In this document: piece after piece, positions 8,352 through 17,104 of the stretch
How positions within the stretch are numbered: position 1 is the stretch's first letter
Layout of the letters: every line of letters starts with the position of its first letter
Assembly (NCBI RefSeq): GCF_000455125.1
Contig: NZ_AUWR01000024.1
Location: forward strand, 1 to 39,078
Source: Mycobacterium sp. UM_WGJ
GTDB lineage: Bacteria; Actinomycetota; Actinomycetes; Mycobacteriales; Mycobacteriaceae
Direction: 5' to 3'
Length of the DNA stretch: 39,078 nt
Notes under the pieces: model-generated
The model's database searches: none
What the model saw: the letters and a program-made list of their open reading frames with translations, nothing else
What the model was told of the DNA's origin: nothing
Made by a program: the position numbers and the translations under genes

Positions 8352-9170
8352 GTGACCGTCTCTGCGCGTTCGGCCATAGAGTTTGCCGAACCGGCCAACA
8401 TCGACATGCGCCGCGGTGGTCGCGCGCGGGCCGGCAGCTACCTCTACGAGGGGCAGCAGCTCATCACCGGCTGGCACTCCCACGACATGCACCAGATCGA
8501 GTACGCCGTCGGCGGCGTGGTCGAGGTCGAGACCGCCGCAGCGCACTATCTGCTACCGCCGCAGCAGGCGGCCTGGATTCCCGCCGGCCTGGAGCACCAG
8601 GCCGTTATGCGCGCGGAGGTGCGCACGGTGGCGGTGATGTTCGACCCCCAATTGGTCGCGCACGCCGGAGACCGGGCCCGCATCCTGACCGTCTCGCCGC
8701 TGATCCGGGAGATGATGTTGCATTCACTGCGCTGGTCCATCGAACGGATCGACGGTGATGTGATCTCTGATGACTTCTTCCGCACCCTGGGACACCTGGT
8801 CTCCGACGCCCTGGACCACGAGGCACCGCTGAGCCTGCCCACCTCGGATCATCCGATCGTCGGCGCGGCAATGGTCCACACCAAGAAACACCTGGCGTCG
8901 GTGACCGCGGCCGACGTGTGCCGCGCGGTCGCGGTGTCCGAACGCACCCTGCGCCGTCAGTTCGAAGCGGTGATCGGCATGTCCTGGCGCACCTACCTGC
9001 TACACGCCCGAATGCTGCAGGCGATGGCCCTGCTGGCCGCCCCCGATCAGGGGGTGCAGCAGACCGCTACGGCCGTCGGCTTCGAAAGCCTGTCCGCGTT
9101 CACCCGGGCATTCACCAAGTTCGCCGGCGAGGCGCCGTCGAACTATCACCGCCGGATCACGGCGGTTTAG
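8352..9170 (+). CDS. AraC-family transcriptional regulator
   Basis: This is a 272-residue regulator with an N-terminal cupin sensor (WHSHDMHQIEYAVGG, IPAGLEHQ) and a C-terminal double helix-turn-helix. The latter includes SERTLRRQFEAVIGMSWRTY and the signature VGFESLSAFTRAFTKFAGEAP. The sensor probably binds a small hydrophobic or aromatic effector. I chose the GTG at 8352 because the cupin begins soon after. There is no strong ribosome site in the 25-base gap, so the mRNA may be leaderless or nearly so. It is divergent from the amidohydrolase gene and is the obvious candidate to regulate it. Its last codons fall within the first copy of the repeat at 9162-9264. Confidence 0.85.
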   Translation: MTVSARSAIEFAEPANIDMRRGGRARAGSYLYEGQQLITGWHSHDMHQIEYAVGGVVEVETAAAHYLLPPQQAAWIPAGLEHQAVMRAEVRTVAVMFDPQLVAHAGDRARILTVSPLIREMMLHSLRWSIERIDGDVISDDFFRTLGHLVSDALDHEAPLSLPTSDHPIVGAAMVHTKKHLASVTAADVCRAVAVSERTLRRQFEAVIGMSWRTYLLHARMLQAMALLAAPDQGVQQTATAVGFESLSAFTRAFTKFAGEAPSNYHRRITAV

Positions 9171-9264
9171 CGAGGTTCGACGCAGGAGAGCCGAAGCTGG
9201 AACCGCCAAATGAACCGAGCGGTTTAGCGAGGTTCGACGCAGGAGAGCCGAAGCTGGAACCGCC
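9162..9264. repeat. Two-copy tandem repeat with inverted ends (57-base period)
   Basis: A 46-base unit occurs at 9162-9207 and again, identical, at 9219-9264, separated by 11 bases. Each unit starts GCGGTT and ends AACCGC, so its ends are inverted repeats and single strands could fold. The AraC stop codon lies inside copy one. The size and position after a gene recall mycobacterial interspersed repeats, but I cannot assign it to a known class. Bases 9265-9285 hold nothing recognisable. Confidence 0.8.
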
Positions 9265-9285
9265 GCATGAACACTGCTTCCTGAA

Positions 9286-10464
9286 CTACGACGTCTTTAC
9301 GGCCGGCGCCGCGTAATTCGGCTTGCCAAGGCCCAGCACGTACTGGGCGATCATGTTGCGGAACACCTCCAGGGTGCCGCCGTAGATGCCGACCAAGGGT
9401 GCGAACCGGAAAACATAATCCGACGCCCCATCGTCGATAGCACCGTCGGTGTCGATCGGCAACGCCGATGCACTTCCGAGCAGGTCCATCAGGTCCGGCG
9501 ACACGTCGCGCATCGCCTGCGCCAGTGCCACCCGTCCGAAAATCGACGGAGCCGACAGCGACGACTCCACCCGAGCGGCCGCCCGCCCGAGCCGGTAGGC
9601 CACCGAACGATCCGCGATACTCCCCGACCTCCCGACCACCTCGCCCGCTTTGTCGACGGCGACCGCCATGAAGTTCGCCTGGTGCATCATGATCGAGACG
9701 TCCTGCAGTCCATCGGGATTGGCGTCCACTGCACCGTGCTCGACGTTGAGAGGTTCGCGCAGCACCGTCCAGCCCCCGTTGACCTCGCCGAGGCGGTACT
9801 TGTCGTCGACGCGGACGTCGCTGTAGTAGACGATGTTGGTGCGGTCGCCGTCGACGGTGCGCAGGCCCTGGATCTCGATGTCAGGAGTGTTCAGCGGCAC
9901 CAGGAACATGGTGAGGCTCTTGTGCTTCCGCGCGTCCGGATCGGTGTTGGTGATCAGGAAGACGTATTGGCAGTTGTGGGCCCCGGTGGTGAACATCTTG
10001 GAGCCGTTAATGATCCAGTTGTCGCCGTCACGCACCGCGCGGGTCTTGCAGGTCGCGATATCGGAGCCGCCTTCGGGCTCGGTGTAGCCCAGGCAGAGTC
10101 GGACGTGGCCGCTGAAGACCCCGGGCAGGATTTCCTCGCACAGCTCGGGCGAGCCGAAGGAGGCAACGGAGCGGGCCACCATCGCCGTGGTTCCCCACGT
10201 CACCCAGGGCACGTGGGCGCGGCGCTTCTCCAGCTCCCAGATGCGTCGGCGCACGCGGGGGAAGCCGCCGTCTGCCTCGGTCTTCCACTCCGATTCCAGG
10301 TAACCCGCGGCACCGAGCGCCAGGTGGACGCCCTCGTCGAAGTTGTCCCCGGTCTCGCGGTCTCGGCGTTTGACGTCCTCGGTCACGTGGGTGGCCAGGA
10401 ATGCGCGCACCTCGTCGCGGAAAGCCAGGTCACCGTCGGTCAGTTGCGGTTGTGCGAAGTCCAT
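9286..10464 (-). CDS. Acyl-CoA dehydrogenase (FadE-type, probable alpha subunit)
   Basis: This is a 392-residue protein with the full acyl-CoA dehydrogenase fold. FAD-binding motifs are LGYTEPEGGSDIA and SKMFTTGAHNCQY, and the C-terminus carries YGGTLEVFRNMIAQ...LGLG. The Glu found at YEGT in medium-chain enzymes is Gly here (YGGT), so the catalytic base must sit elsewhere. Mycobacterial steroid FadE pairs form alpha2-beta2 enzymes from adjacent genes. The second dehydrogenase gene lies 13 bases upstream, so I infer such a pair. ATG at 10464 is the start; the open frame upstream is a shadow. Confidence 0.88.
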   Translation of the reverse strand: MDFAQPQLTDGDLAFRDEVRAFLATHVTEDVKRRDRETGDNFDEGVHLALGAAGYLESEWKTEADGGFPRVRRRIWELEKRRAHVPWVTWGTTAMVARSVASFGSPELCEEILPGVFSGHVRLCLGYTEPEGGSDIATCKTRAVRDGDNWIINGSKMFTTGAHNCQYVFLITNTDPDARKHKSLTMFLVPLNTPDIEIQGLRTVDGDRTNIVYYSDVRVDDKYRLGEVNGGWTVLREPLNVEHGAVDANPDGLQDVSIMMHQANFMAVAVDKAGEVVGRSGSIADRSVAYRLGRAAARVESSLSAPSIFGRVALAQAMRDVSPDLMDLLGSASALPIDTDGAIDDGASDYVFRFAPLVGIYGGTLEVFRNMIAQYVLGLGKPNYAAPAVKTS

Positions 10465-10477
10465 GATGATCGATGTC

Positions 10478-11548
10478 CTATTCGGCTGCGCGGGCGGCGG
10501 TTTCGCGGGCGGCAATGATGTCGCCGATGCGACAGGCGGTGGCGCCGGGGTCACCGCCGGCCAGTGGCCAGCCGCGGGCCCGCACCAGGTAGGCGGTGGC
10601 GGCGGCTTCGGATGAAACTCCCAGACCGCCCTGGATGTGCACCGCCATAGTGGCGGCCTTGGCGGCTTCCTCCGCCATGAAGACGAAGGCACAGGCCGCC
10701 AGTTCCGGACGCTCGTCGGGCTCGTTGTCCATGAACCATCCGGCGCGATAGGCCAGGTTACGTCCGGAGGCGACCGTGATCGCCATATTCGCCAACGGGT
10801 GCGAGATCGCCTGCAGGGTGCCGATCGGCACCCCGAGCGTGTAGCGGGTCTTGGCGAATTCCGCGGCAATGGTCATGGTCTGCTCCACCATCCCCACCAG
10901 CGCGGAAGCGGTCAGCAGCCGCCATTCATCCAGCGCCCGCTGATATTCCGTCAACGCCTCGGGTCCGCTGGCCAGTACGGTCGCCACGTCGGCGTCGGCC
11001 GGATCGACCCAGGCCATCGGCAACCGGCCGATGTTGTCGACATGGACCGGCCGGGTGCCGAAGGAAAGTCGCACCACCGAATCACCGTCACGGACGATGA
11101 TCGCGTCGGCGATCGAACCGGTCGGCAGCAGTCGGGGTCCGGCCGCAGCATCCTGGTGCGGGTCGAGCGCGATCAGTCGAGTCCCGCTCACGATGTCGGA
11201 AGTGTCGTCGGCTTCCGGCGGTAACCCGCCCAGCCGTTCCAACAGGCGCGCGGCGCAGACCTGGTCGATCCACGGAACCGGTGCCAGCGCGCGGCCGATC
11301 TCCTCGGCAACCAGCGCGAGGTCGACCAGCGTGGCACCATCGCCGCCGACCGACTCCGGCAACGCCATGGTGGTGGCGCCCATCGCACACAGCCGCTCCC
11401 ACAGGTTCTTGTCGAAACCGGATTCCTCTGCGGCGCGGACCGTTTCGATTCCGCAGTGTGTAGCGAAGAACTGCTGGTAGGCATCGCGCAACGCGACGTG
11501 GTCCTCGGTCAGGCTGTAATCCAGCCTGCGCAGTTCGAATCGATCCAT
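10478..11548 (-). CDS. Acyl-CoA dehydrogenase (FadE-type, probable beta subunit)
   Basis: This 356-residue protein is shorter and more divergent than its neighbour. The N-terminal helical domain (YSLTEDHVALRDAYQQFF, MALPESVGGDGATLVDLALV) is clear. The middle lacks the usual FAD-site strand motif. The C-terminal helical domain has FAKTRYTLGVPIGTLQAISH and HIQGGLGVSSE. This mix of one complete and one degenerate subunit is typical of the heterotetrameric FadE pairs of mycobacterial sterol degradation. ATG at 11548 is preceded by AGGAGAG. The amidohydrolase gene ends directly upstream, so all are in one operon. Confidence 0.85.
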   Translation of the reverse strand: MDRFELRRLDYSLTEDHVALRDAYQQFFATHCGIETVRAAEESGFDKNLWERLCAMGATTMALPESVGGDGATLVDLALVAEEIGRALAPVPWIDQVCAARLLERLGGLPPEADDTSDIVSGTRLIALDPHQDAAAGPRLLPTGSIADAIIVRDGDSVVRLSFGTRPVHVDNIGRLPMAWVDPADADVATVLASGPEALTEYQRALDEWRLLTASALVGMVEQTMTIAAEFAKTRYTLGVPIGTLQAISHPLANMAITVASGRNLAYRAGWFMDNEPDERPELAACAFVFMAEEAAKAATMAVHIQGGLGVSSEAAATAYLVRARGWPLAGGDPGATACRIGDIIAARETAARAAE

Positions 11549-11549
11549 C

Positions 11550-12413
11550 TCAGCTCTCCTGTTCGGGTACGGCGCCGTGTTCGACGAAGAAGAAGTCGGC
11601 GGCATTGCGGTAGAGGTACTTGTCGAGCACTTCGGGCGGCAGGTCCAGCGCGCGCGCCTCGGGCACCACCCGCTCCATCCGAAGCACCGGCCAGTCCGAG
11701 GCGAAGATGACCTTGTCTGCGCCCCGGGTTCGCATGAAGTGCAGCAGGGTTTCTGGCAATCGTTTCGGCGACCAGGCCGAGGTCATCAATCGTAGGTTGC
11801 GGTATTTGATGAGCATCCGGATCGCGACGTCCCACCATGGGTCGGCGCCGTGAATCATGCACAGCCGCAGTTCGGGGAAGCGCACGCAGACTCGATCCAG
11901 GTGAATCGGGTGCTGCACCTCGCCCGGGATCGGCGGACCCGGAATGCCGGTGTTGACGCACAGCGGCAATCCCAGTTCGGCGCACTTGGCGTACAGCGGG
12001 TAGTAGACGGCGTCGCTGGGCGGATATTGGCCGTCGCCCCAGAAGCTCGGTCCCACAACGGCATACACCACCGGGAGGTCGTTGACCACGGCGCCCAGCT
12101 CTCGCAGCGCGGGCACCGGACGCAGCAGGTTCATTCCGCCCATCGACAGCACGAAACGATCCGGCCGGGCTTCGACGAACTTTCGCGCGGTCACCGATGG
12201 CTTGACCAGGTTGTCCATCAAGACGGCCTTGGCCACGCCATGAGCGTCCATCTCGTCGAGCAACGCCGACATGTCGACCGGCGCGAACATCGACTCGGGC
12301 CCCTTGAAGTAGTCATCTCGCGTTCTGACCATCCAGGACGGCTGTTCTTTCTCGCCGAAGTGCACGTTCACCAGGCAATCGATGACGCGGGACTGCTCGC
12401 TCATGCCCGTCAT
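11550..12413 (-). CDS. Amidohydrolase-2 family protein
   Basis: This is a 287-residue TIM-barrel amidohydrolase-2 protein, shorter than the other three in the window. The first metal motif is altered: the N-terminal strand reads DCLVNVHFGEKEQP. The middle has GLPLCVNTGIPG and LCMIHGADPWW, where His would bind metal. The last strand is IFASDWPVLRMERV with the catalytic Asp. It is probably a decarboxylase or hydrolase of a CoA-linked or free acid intermediate; the reaction is unknown. The ATG at 12413 overlaps the stop of the acyl-CoA synthetase gene by four bases. A second ATG nine bases on is also possible. Confidence 0.78.
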   Translation of the reverse strand: MTGMSEQSRVIDCLVNVHFGEKEQPSWMVRTRDDYFKGPESMFAPVDMSALLDEMDAHGVAKAVLMDNLVKPSVTARKFVEARPDRFVLSMGGMNLLRPVPALRELGAVVNDLPVVYAVVGPSFWGDGQYPPSDAVYYPLYAKCAELGLPLCVNTGIPGPPIPGEVQHPIHLDRVCVRFPELRLCMIHGADPWWDVAIRMLIKYRNLRLMTSAWSPKRLPETLLHFMRTRGADKVIFASDWPVLRMERVVPEARALDLPPEVLDKYLYRNAADFFFVEHGAVPEQES

Positions 12414-14029
12414 GCCGTAGCCACCTCCTCATTCACCTGTCGTTTGGCCCAGCGGTAGTCGGCCTTGCCATTGCCCAGCCGGCGCACCTGCGCCACCATG
12501 ACGAACGCCTTGGGCACCTTGAAGCCCGCCAGCACCGATCGGCAGTGTGCCTTCAACTGCTCCTCGACGACACCCGAATCCGGTTGCGGAACAACCAGCG
12601 CGACCAGCTCTTCACCCCAACGCTCGCTCGGCCGGCCCACCACCAGCGCATCGGCCACCGCCGGGTGAGCGCGCAGCACGTCCTCGACCTCCTCGACGAA
12701 CACCTTCTCCCCGCCGGTGTTGACCACCAAGGAGTCACGACCGAAGAGCCGCAGCGTGCCGTCTTTCTCGATGCTGGCGCGGTCGCCAGAGATCACCATC
12801 GGATGCCCGTCGATCTGACCGAAGGTGCGCTGGGTCGCCTCGGCGTCGTCAAAGTATCCGAGCGGGATTCGGCCGGTCCGCACCACCCAACCCACCTCGG
12901 GATCACCGGGTTCTAAGAACCGGGAACGGTCCTGCGACACCACCGATCCCCCGGTCCGCAGGTCGAAGGTGTCACGCCGCGCGTCGCGCTGGCTGCGCCC
13001 GAAGCCCAGATTGCCGGTTTCCGAGGAGCCGTACCCGTTGATCAGGGTGATCTGCGGGAGAAGCTCCAGCAGCGCCGCCTGATACTTCGGGTTCGTCGCC
13101 GCACCGCCGGTGGCGACGGAGTGCAGCGAAGACAGATCGTAACCGCCCCTGCCGATCTCGGCGACCAATGGTGCGGCATAGGCGTCACCCACCATTGTCA
13201 TTAACCCGACCTTCTCGCGCTCAACGGTTCTCAGCGCCTCGCGGGGGTCGAACCTGGTCCGGCTGTCGTGGAGAATCACCGTCTGGCCGCTCAGGATCGC
13301 TGAGAATGCGGTCCACATTCCGGCCGCGTGCATCAGCGGCGACAGCGCGAACCAGGGCGCACCGGCGTACTGCACCTTCTGGTGGATCTCCGCCGCGCTG
13401 GCATGGTCGTCACCGACCATCGATGACACGTAGATGTCGCTTTGTCGCCACAGCACGCCCTTCGGGCGCCCGGTGGTTCCCCCGGTACAGATCATCAGCA
13501 GATCATCCGGGGATGGCGTCACCTCCTGATCGGTATCGCCTTGCGCCAGTGCATCCTCCAGCGCTACTGCGTCGAGTCCGGGGTCGTTGGTGGCGCCGTC
13601 GTCGATCCGGATCAACAGCTCGGCGCCGGATTCCCGAAGGGTGCCGGCGAATTTCGTCTCCAGGCTGGCGTGGTAGATGACGGCTCGGGGACGCAGGTAG
13701 TCGAGGAGCTCGCCGGCTTCTGCCGGGGTGTAGTAGTGATTGACGTTGACCGGGACCGTGCGGGCCTTGAGACAGCCGATCACCATGTCGGGATACAAGT
13801 CGTTGTGCATGAGCAGCGCGACGCGGTCCTGGCCGCACTCCCAGTTGCGCAACTCCGCGCGCTCACGCTGGGCGCCGAGCCCGCGGCCGGCCAGGTAGTT
13901 GGCCAGCCTGCGGGTGCGTTCCGCGGATTGCGCGAAGGTGCTGCGACTGTCCCCGCAGATGGTCATGGCTCGGTCCGGCACGACCTCGGCGATCGCGTCG
14001 AGGACCGCGCCGAGGGTCCATTCGCCCAC
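12410..14029 (-). CDS. AMP-forming acyl-CoA synthetase (FadD family)
   Basis: This is a 539-residue adenylate-forming enzyme. The phosphate loop is CTGGTTGRPKG at residues 181-191, the adenine motif is INGYGSSETGN, and the core ends with VISGDRASIEKDGTLRLFGRDSLVVNTGGEKV. The C-terminal lid carries a Lys in RRLGNGKADYRW. It activates a carboxylic acid to its CoA thioester with ATP. The start is GTG at 14029, two bases after the neighbouring amidohydrolase stop. It sits between two amidohydrolases and two acyl-CoA dehydrogenases, which suggests activation of a cyclic acid followed by dehydrogenation. Confidence 0.9.
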   Translation of the reverse strand: MGEWTLGAVLDAIAEVVPDRAMTICGDSRSTFAQSAERTRRLANYLAGRGLGAQRERAELRNWECGQDRVALLMHNDLYPDMVIGCLKARTVPVNVNHYYTPAEAGELLDYLRPRAVIYHASLETKFAGTLRESGAELLIRIDDGATNDPGLDAVALEDALAQGDTDQEVTPSPDDLLMICTGGTTGRPKGVLWRQSDIYVSSMVGDDHASAAEIHQKVQYAGAPWFALSPLMHAAGMWTAFSAILSGQTVILHDSRTRFDPREALRTVEREKVGLMTMVGDAYAAPLVAEIGRGGYDLSSLHSVATGGAATNPKYQAALLELLPQITLINGYGSSETGNLGFGRSQRDARRDTFDLRTGGSVVSQDRSRFLEPGDPEVGWVVRTGRIPLGYFDDAEATQRTFGQIDGHPMVISGDRASIEKDGTLRLFGRDSLVVNTGGEKVFVEEVEDVLRAHPAVADALVVGRPSERWGEELVALVVPQPDSGVVEEQLKAHCRSVLAGFKVPKAFVMVAQVRRLGNGKADYRWAKRQVNEEVATA

Positions 14030-14031
14030 CG

Positions 14032-15282
14032 TCAGACCGAAGCTGCCAGGTGGGCAACGCCCGGTGCGGTACGGTTCGGATCACCCAGCAGAGTCAATGC
14101 ATTGTCCCGCATTACCATTCGGGTATCTTCCACGCTGAACTCGGGGAACTGCGGGATGTCAGCGGTGAAGGTGGTCGGGTCGGCCAGGCCCTCACCGTGC
14201 GGCCAGTCCGAACCGAACAGGATCTTGTCGACGCCGATGGTGTCGGCCAGCAGCTTCACGTCGTCCTCGTAGTAGGGGGCAATCCAAACGTTGTTGCGCA
14301 GCTGCTCGATCGGATCTTCCCGGTAGTGGTACGGCGCATTGTTGGCCGACTTCTTCAACCGCTTGATCAGCCGGTAGACGAAGTAGGAGCCGTTCTCGAT
14401 GCTGACCACCCTGAGCTTGGGGTGACGGGTGAACACCTGGTGCACGATCATCGAGGCGATGGTGTCGTGGATCGCGCGGTCGTCCATGATCACCATGTCC
14501 AGCGGGTCGCGCTTACCGAATCCCTTGAACACCCCGCTGCCGCCCCACAACGCCGGGATCGCCATGTAACCGGAGTCGGACAGGTGAAAGACGACCGCGA
14601 CGCCCGCCTCAGCAAGGCGCGCCCACACCGGGTCGTGCACGGGGTCACCGAGGGACCGGGCCCTAACCTCGCCGGGCACCGGCGCCGGGCGCACACACAC
14701 CAGCTTGGCGCCGCGACTGATCACGAATTCGACTTCCTCGACGGCCTTTTCGGGGTCGGCCAGCGAGATGATCGGTGCGGATATGACGCGACCGTCGGGA
14801 CGGTCGAAGCCCCAGTCCTCGTCGAGCCACAGGTTGAACGCGTGCACCGACGCCATGGTGGCGGGGATGTCGTGCTTGAGCCCTTCCTCCACACCGCAGG
14901 CGAAGGTCGGCAGCATGAACACCGTCTCCAGCCGCTGCCGGTCGAGCACCTGCACGCGGGCGTCGCGGTTCTGGTATTCGGGATGTGCGGCGAGCCGGTC
15001 GACCTTCATCAACGACGCCGGGTCCACGCCTTCGGGGATCTCGCCGCGGAACAGCAGATCCAGGCAGCCGGGTTCGATGATCGGATCGAAGTTCGGGTTC
15101 GGGATGAAGTGGTTGACGACCCCGCCGAACACCGCCAGGGTGCGCTTGCCGTCCTGCACCATCTGGACACCGCGGCTGCGGAATTCCTTGGGCAGGTGTC
15201 GGGTGAAGGCGTCCAGCGGCTCGTAGTAGTGGTTGTCGACGTCGACGGCCAAGTACGGGAGCCGTTCGGGTGCGGCAGTCAT
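14032..15282 (-). CDS. Amidohydrolase-2 family metal-dependent enzyme
   Basis: This is a 416-residue TIM-barrel amidohydrolase-2 protein. The first metal motif is VDNHYYEP (His18, Glu21). Later features are VVFHLSDSGY, HPKLRVVSIENGS and the terminal FGSDWPHGEG with the catalytic Asp. It is closely similar in plan to the gene at 36733. I infer a decarboxylase, hydratase or C-C hydrolase in ring degradation. I chose ATG 15282, preceded by GAAAGG. A GTG at 15300 would overlap the upstream crotonase stop by four bases (GTGA), so coupled initiation from there is the alternative. Confidence 0.82.
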   Translation of the reverse strand: MTAAPERLPYLAVDVDNHYYEPLDAFTRHLPKEFRSRGVQMVQDGKRTLAVFGGVVNHFIPNPNFDPIIEPGCLDLLFRGEIPEGVDPASLMKVDRLAAHPEYQNRDARVQVLDRQRLETVFMLPTFACGVEEGLKHDIPATMASVHAFNLWLDEDWGFDRPDGRVISAPIISLADPEKAVEEVEFVISRGAKLVCVRPAPVPGEVRARSLGDPVHDPVWARLAEAGVAVVFHLSDSGYMAIPALWGGSGVFKGFGKRDPLDMVIMDDRAIHDTIASMIVHQVFTRHPKLRVVSIENGSYFVYRLIKRLKKSANNAPYHYREDPIEQLRNNVWIAPYYEDDVKLLADTIGVDKILFGSDWPHGEGLADPTTFTADIPQFPEFSVEDTRMVMRDNALTLLGDPNRTAPGVAHLAASV

Positions 15283-15296
15283 GCGCTCAACCTTTC

Positions 15297-16139
15297 TCAC
15301 GTGAGGGGCGGGAAGTTCGGCGGGCGTTTCTCGAAGAAACTCGTGATGCCCTCGATCAGGTCGGGCCGCGCCAGCGATTCGTACATCAGGGTTTCGGCGC
15401 GCGCGCTCACCGCGGCCACGTCATCGAGCGCGTCGCCGTAGGCCTGGCCTTTGATCACCGCCAGCGATGCCGGTGAGCAGTTCGCGGCGATGTCGCGCGC
15501 GTAGTCCATGGCACGTTCCAGCAGCAGTTCGGGCGCCACGACGTGGTTGACCAGACCAAGCTCGCGGGCTTCCTCGGCCAGGAACGTGCGTCCGGACAGC
15601 AGCAGGTCCATCGCCGCTCCCCAGCCGGTCAGCCGCGGAAGTATCCAGGTGATCCCGTGTTCGGCGATCAGTCCGCGTCGGGTGAACGCGGTGGCGAATT
15701 TGGCTCCTGCCGCGGCGAAGCGGACGTCGCACATCAGGGCGTGAGTGAGGCCGATCCCCACGCAGGAGCCGTTGATGGCCGCGATGACAGGCTTGCGCAG
15801 TTCGGTCAGGAAGTGCGGGTGACGGTCCCCGACCAACTGGGCCACATCGGTTCCCGAGGTGTCGGCGCCGGGATCCTCGAGACTGGTGGCGGGCCCCAGG
15901 TCGGCGCCGGCACAGAAGCCCCGGCCGCTGCCGGTCACCACGATCGCGCGCACCGCCGGATCCGTCTCGGCGTGATCGATCGCGGCGTAGAAGCCGGCCG
16001 CGATGTCCGGCCCCCAGACGTTGAGCCGCTGCGGGCGGTTGAAGGTGATCACCCCGACGCCGTCACGTACGTCGTAGAGCACCGCGGCGTCGCTACGCGG
16101 GCCCGTCTCCACGAGCGTGCCGTCGTCGGCAGCGGTCAT
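15297..16139 (-). CDS. Crotonase-fold protein lacking both canonical catalytic Glu
   Basis: This is a 280-residue crotonase-superfamily protein with the CoA-binding and oxyanion segments intact (GRGFCAGADLG, AAINGSCVGIG). At the two catalytic Glu positions of enoyl-CoA hydratase it has Thr (GLTHALMCD) and Phe (FATAFTRRG). The FTRRGLIAEHG segment marks a common mycobacterial EchA subgroup. It may be an isomerase or another crotonase activity rather than a simple hydratase. ATG at 16139 has a strong AGGAGG ten bases upstream. A promoter with an operator-like site lies at 16194-16216, so this is probably the first gene of the operon running to 9286. Confidence 0.85.
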   Translation of the reverse strand: MTAADDGTLVETGPRSDAAVLYDVRDGVGVITFNRPQRLNVWGPDIAAGFYAAIDHAETDPAVRAIVVTGSGRGFCAGADLGPATSLEDPGADTSGTDVAQLVGDRHPHFLTELRKPVIAAINGSCVGIGLTHALMCDVRFAAAGAKFATAFTRRGLIAEHGITWILPRLTGWGAAMDLLLSGRTFLAEEARELGLVNHVVAPELLLERAMDYARDIAANCSPASLAVIKGQAYGDALDDVAAVSARAETLMYESLARPDLIEGITSFFEKRPPNFPPLT

Positions 16140-16193
16140 CGACCCCGCACCTCCTCGCCTCGGCCGCCTGCAGGAATCAGGCTGGAGTAGCTC

Positions 16194-16216
16194 TTTACTG
16201 TATACCTTTCGGTAGC
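16194..16216. promoter_or_regulatory. Operator-like site upstream of the operon starting at 16139
   Basis: The stretch reads TTAC at 16195 and CGGTA at 16210, matching the palindrome at 17907-17929 at 14 of 20 positions by eye. On the minus strand it contains TATACA, a plausible -10 box. A repressor bound here would cover the promoter of the six-gene operon. Binding by the TetR protein at 18033 is inferred. The rest of the 16140-16290 gap shows only the ribosome site. Confidence 0.45.
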
Positions 16217-16290
16217 GCATTCCGCAAGCCGTGCCGATCCGGACGAAGGCCGGTATGTCAGCAGGTCAGCCCTTATTTCGGGATTGCAGA

Positions 16291-17088
16291 TCAGGTGAAA
16301 TCCGAGCCACCGTCAACGTTGATATTGGCTCCGGTCATGTAGGCGTTGCGACGGGAGGCCAGAAACGCTGCGACCGCACCCACTTCGTCCGGCAGGCCGG
16401 CGCGCGGCAAGTGCGCCGGGTGACCGAAGTGCGCGGTGATGGCGTCCATCAGCCGGTACGGGTCGTCACCGTCCACACCGACCGAGCGGGCCCAGCCGAC
16501 CAGTCCCTCGGAGGCGACGCTGCCGGGCGAGACCACGTTGACCAGGATCTCGTCGGGCGCCAGCAGCAGCGCCAGGTTCTTCGAGATGCTGTTGACCATC
16601 GCCTTCGCGGCCGTGTACGCGACCAGGACCGTACTTTGGCGCTGCGTCGATTGCGCCGAGAAGTTGACGATCCGGGCCCATTCGGCGTTGCGCAGCAACG
16701 GCAACGCCGCCCGAACGGTGTGCACCATCCCCATCGCGCCCTGATCGATCGCCCGGCGCCACTGCTCATCGGTGAGGTCCTCGAAGGTGCCCTGCACGTC
16801 GGGCCCGGCCGCGTTGATCAGGATGTTGAGCTCGCCGCCCCAGCGCCTCCCGAGTTCGGCGAAGGCTTCCTGCACCCGCTGCTCATCACAGGCGTCGGCG
16901 ACCACGCCGATCGCCTCCGGGCTGCCGCGCCCCATCAGGTCGTCGCACGCACGGTCCAGGTCGGCCGCCGAGCGCGCCATGACTGCAACCCGAGCCCCGT
17001 CGTCAGCCAGACACCGCGCGGTCGCCAGCCCCATTCCCCGGCCGCCACCGACGACGACGGCGCGCGCGTCGCGCAAACCCAGATCCAC
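16291..17088 (-). CDS. Short-chain dehydrogenase/reductase
   Basis: This is a 265-residue classical SDR. The glycine motif is GGGRGMG near residue 14. The NxxG-region is LINAAGPD, and the active site is Ser in NFSAQS followed by YTAAK. The end INVDGGSDFT is typical of beta-oxoacyl reductase-like members. The residues after strand two (VMARSAADLD) suggest NADP rather than NAD. It is probably a hydroxyacyl or ring-alcohol oxidoreductase. It follows the crotonase at 17105 by 16 bases, and both are likely expressed from the promoter facing the TetR gene. Confidence 0.85.
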   Translation of the reverse strand: MDLGLRDARAVVVGGGRGMGLATARCLADDGARVAVMARSAADLDRACDDLMGRGSPEAIGVVADACDEQRVQEAFAELGRRWGGELNILINAAGPDVQGTFEDLTDEQWRRAIDQGAMGMVHTVRAALPLLRNAEWARIVNFSAQSTQRQSTVLVAYTAAKAMVNSISKNLALLLAPDEILVNVVSPGSVASEGLVGWARSVGVDGDDPYRLMDAITAHFGHPAHLPRAGLPDEVGAVAAFLASRRNAYMTGANINVDGGSDFT

Positions 17089-17104
17089 GCTCGCAGGCCA
17101 GGCG

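Noticed and set aside
8918-9316. Plus-strand frame encoding a tandem protein repeat (GLARFDAGEPKLEPP twice)
   Set aside because: The protein repeat is only the translation of the 57-base-period DNA repeat; the rest of the frame is a shadow of the AraC gene.
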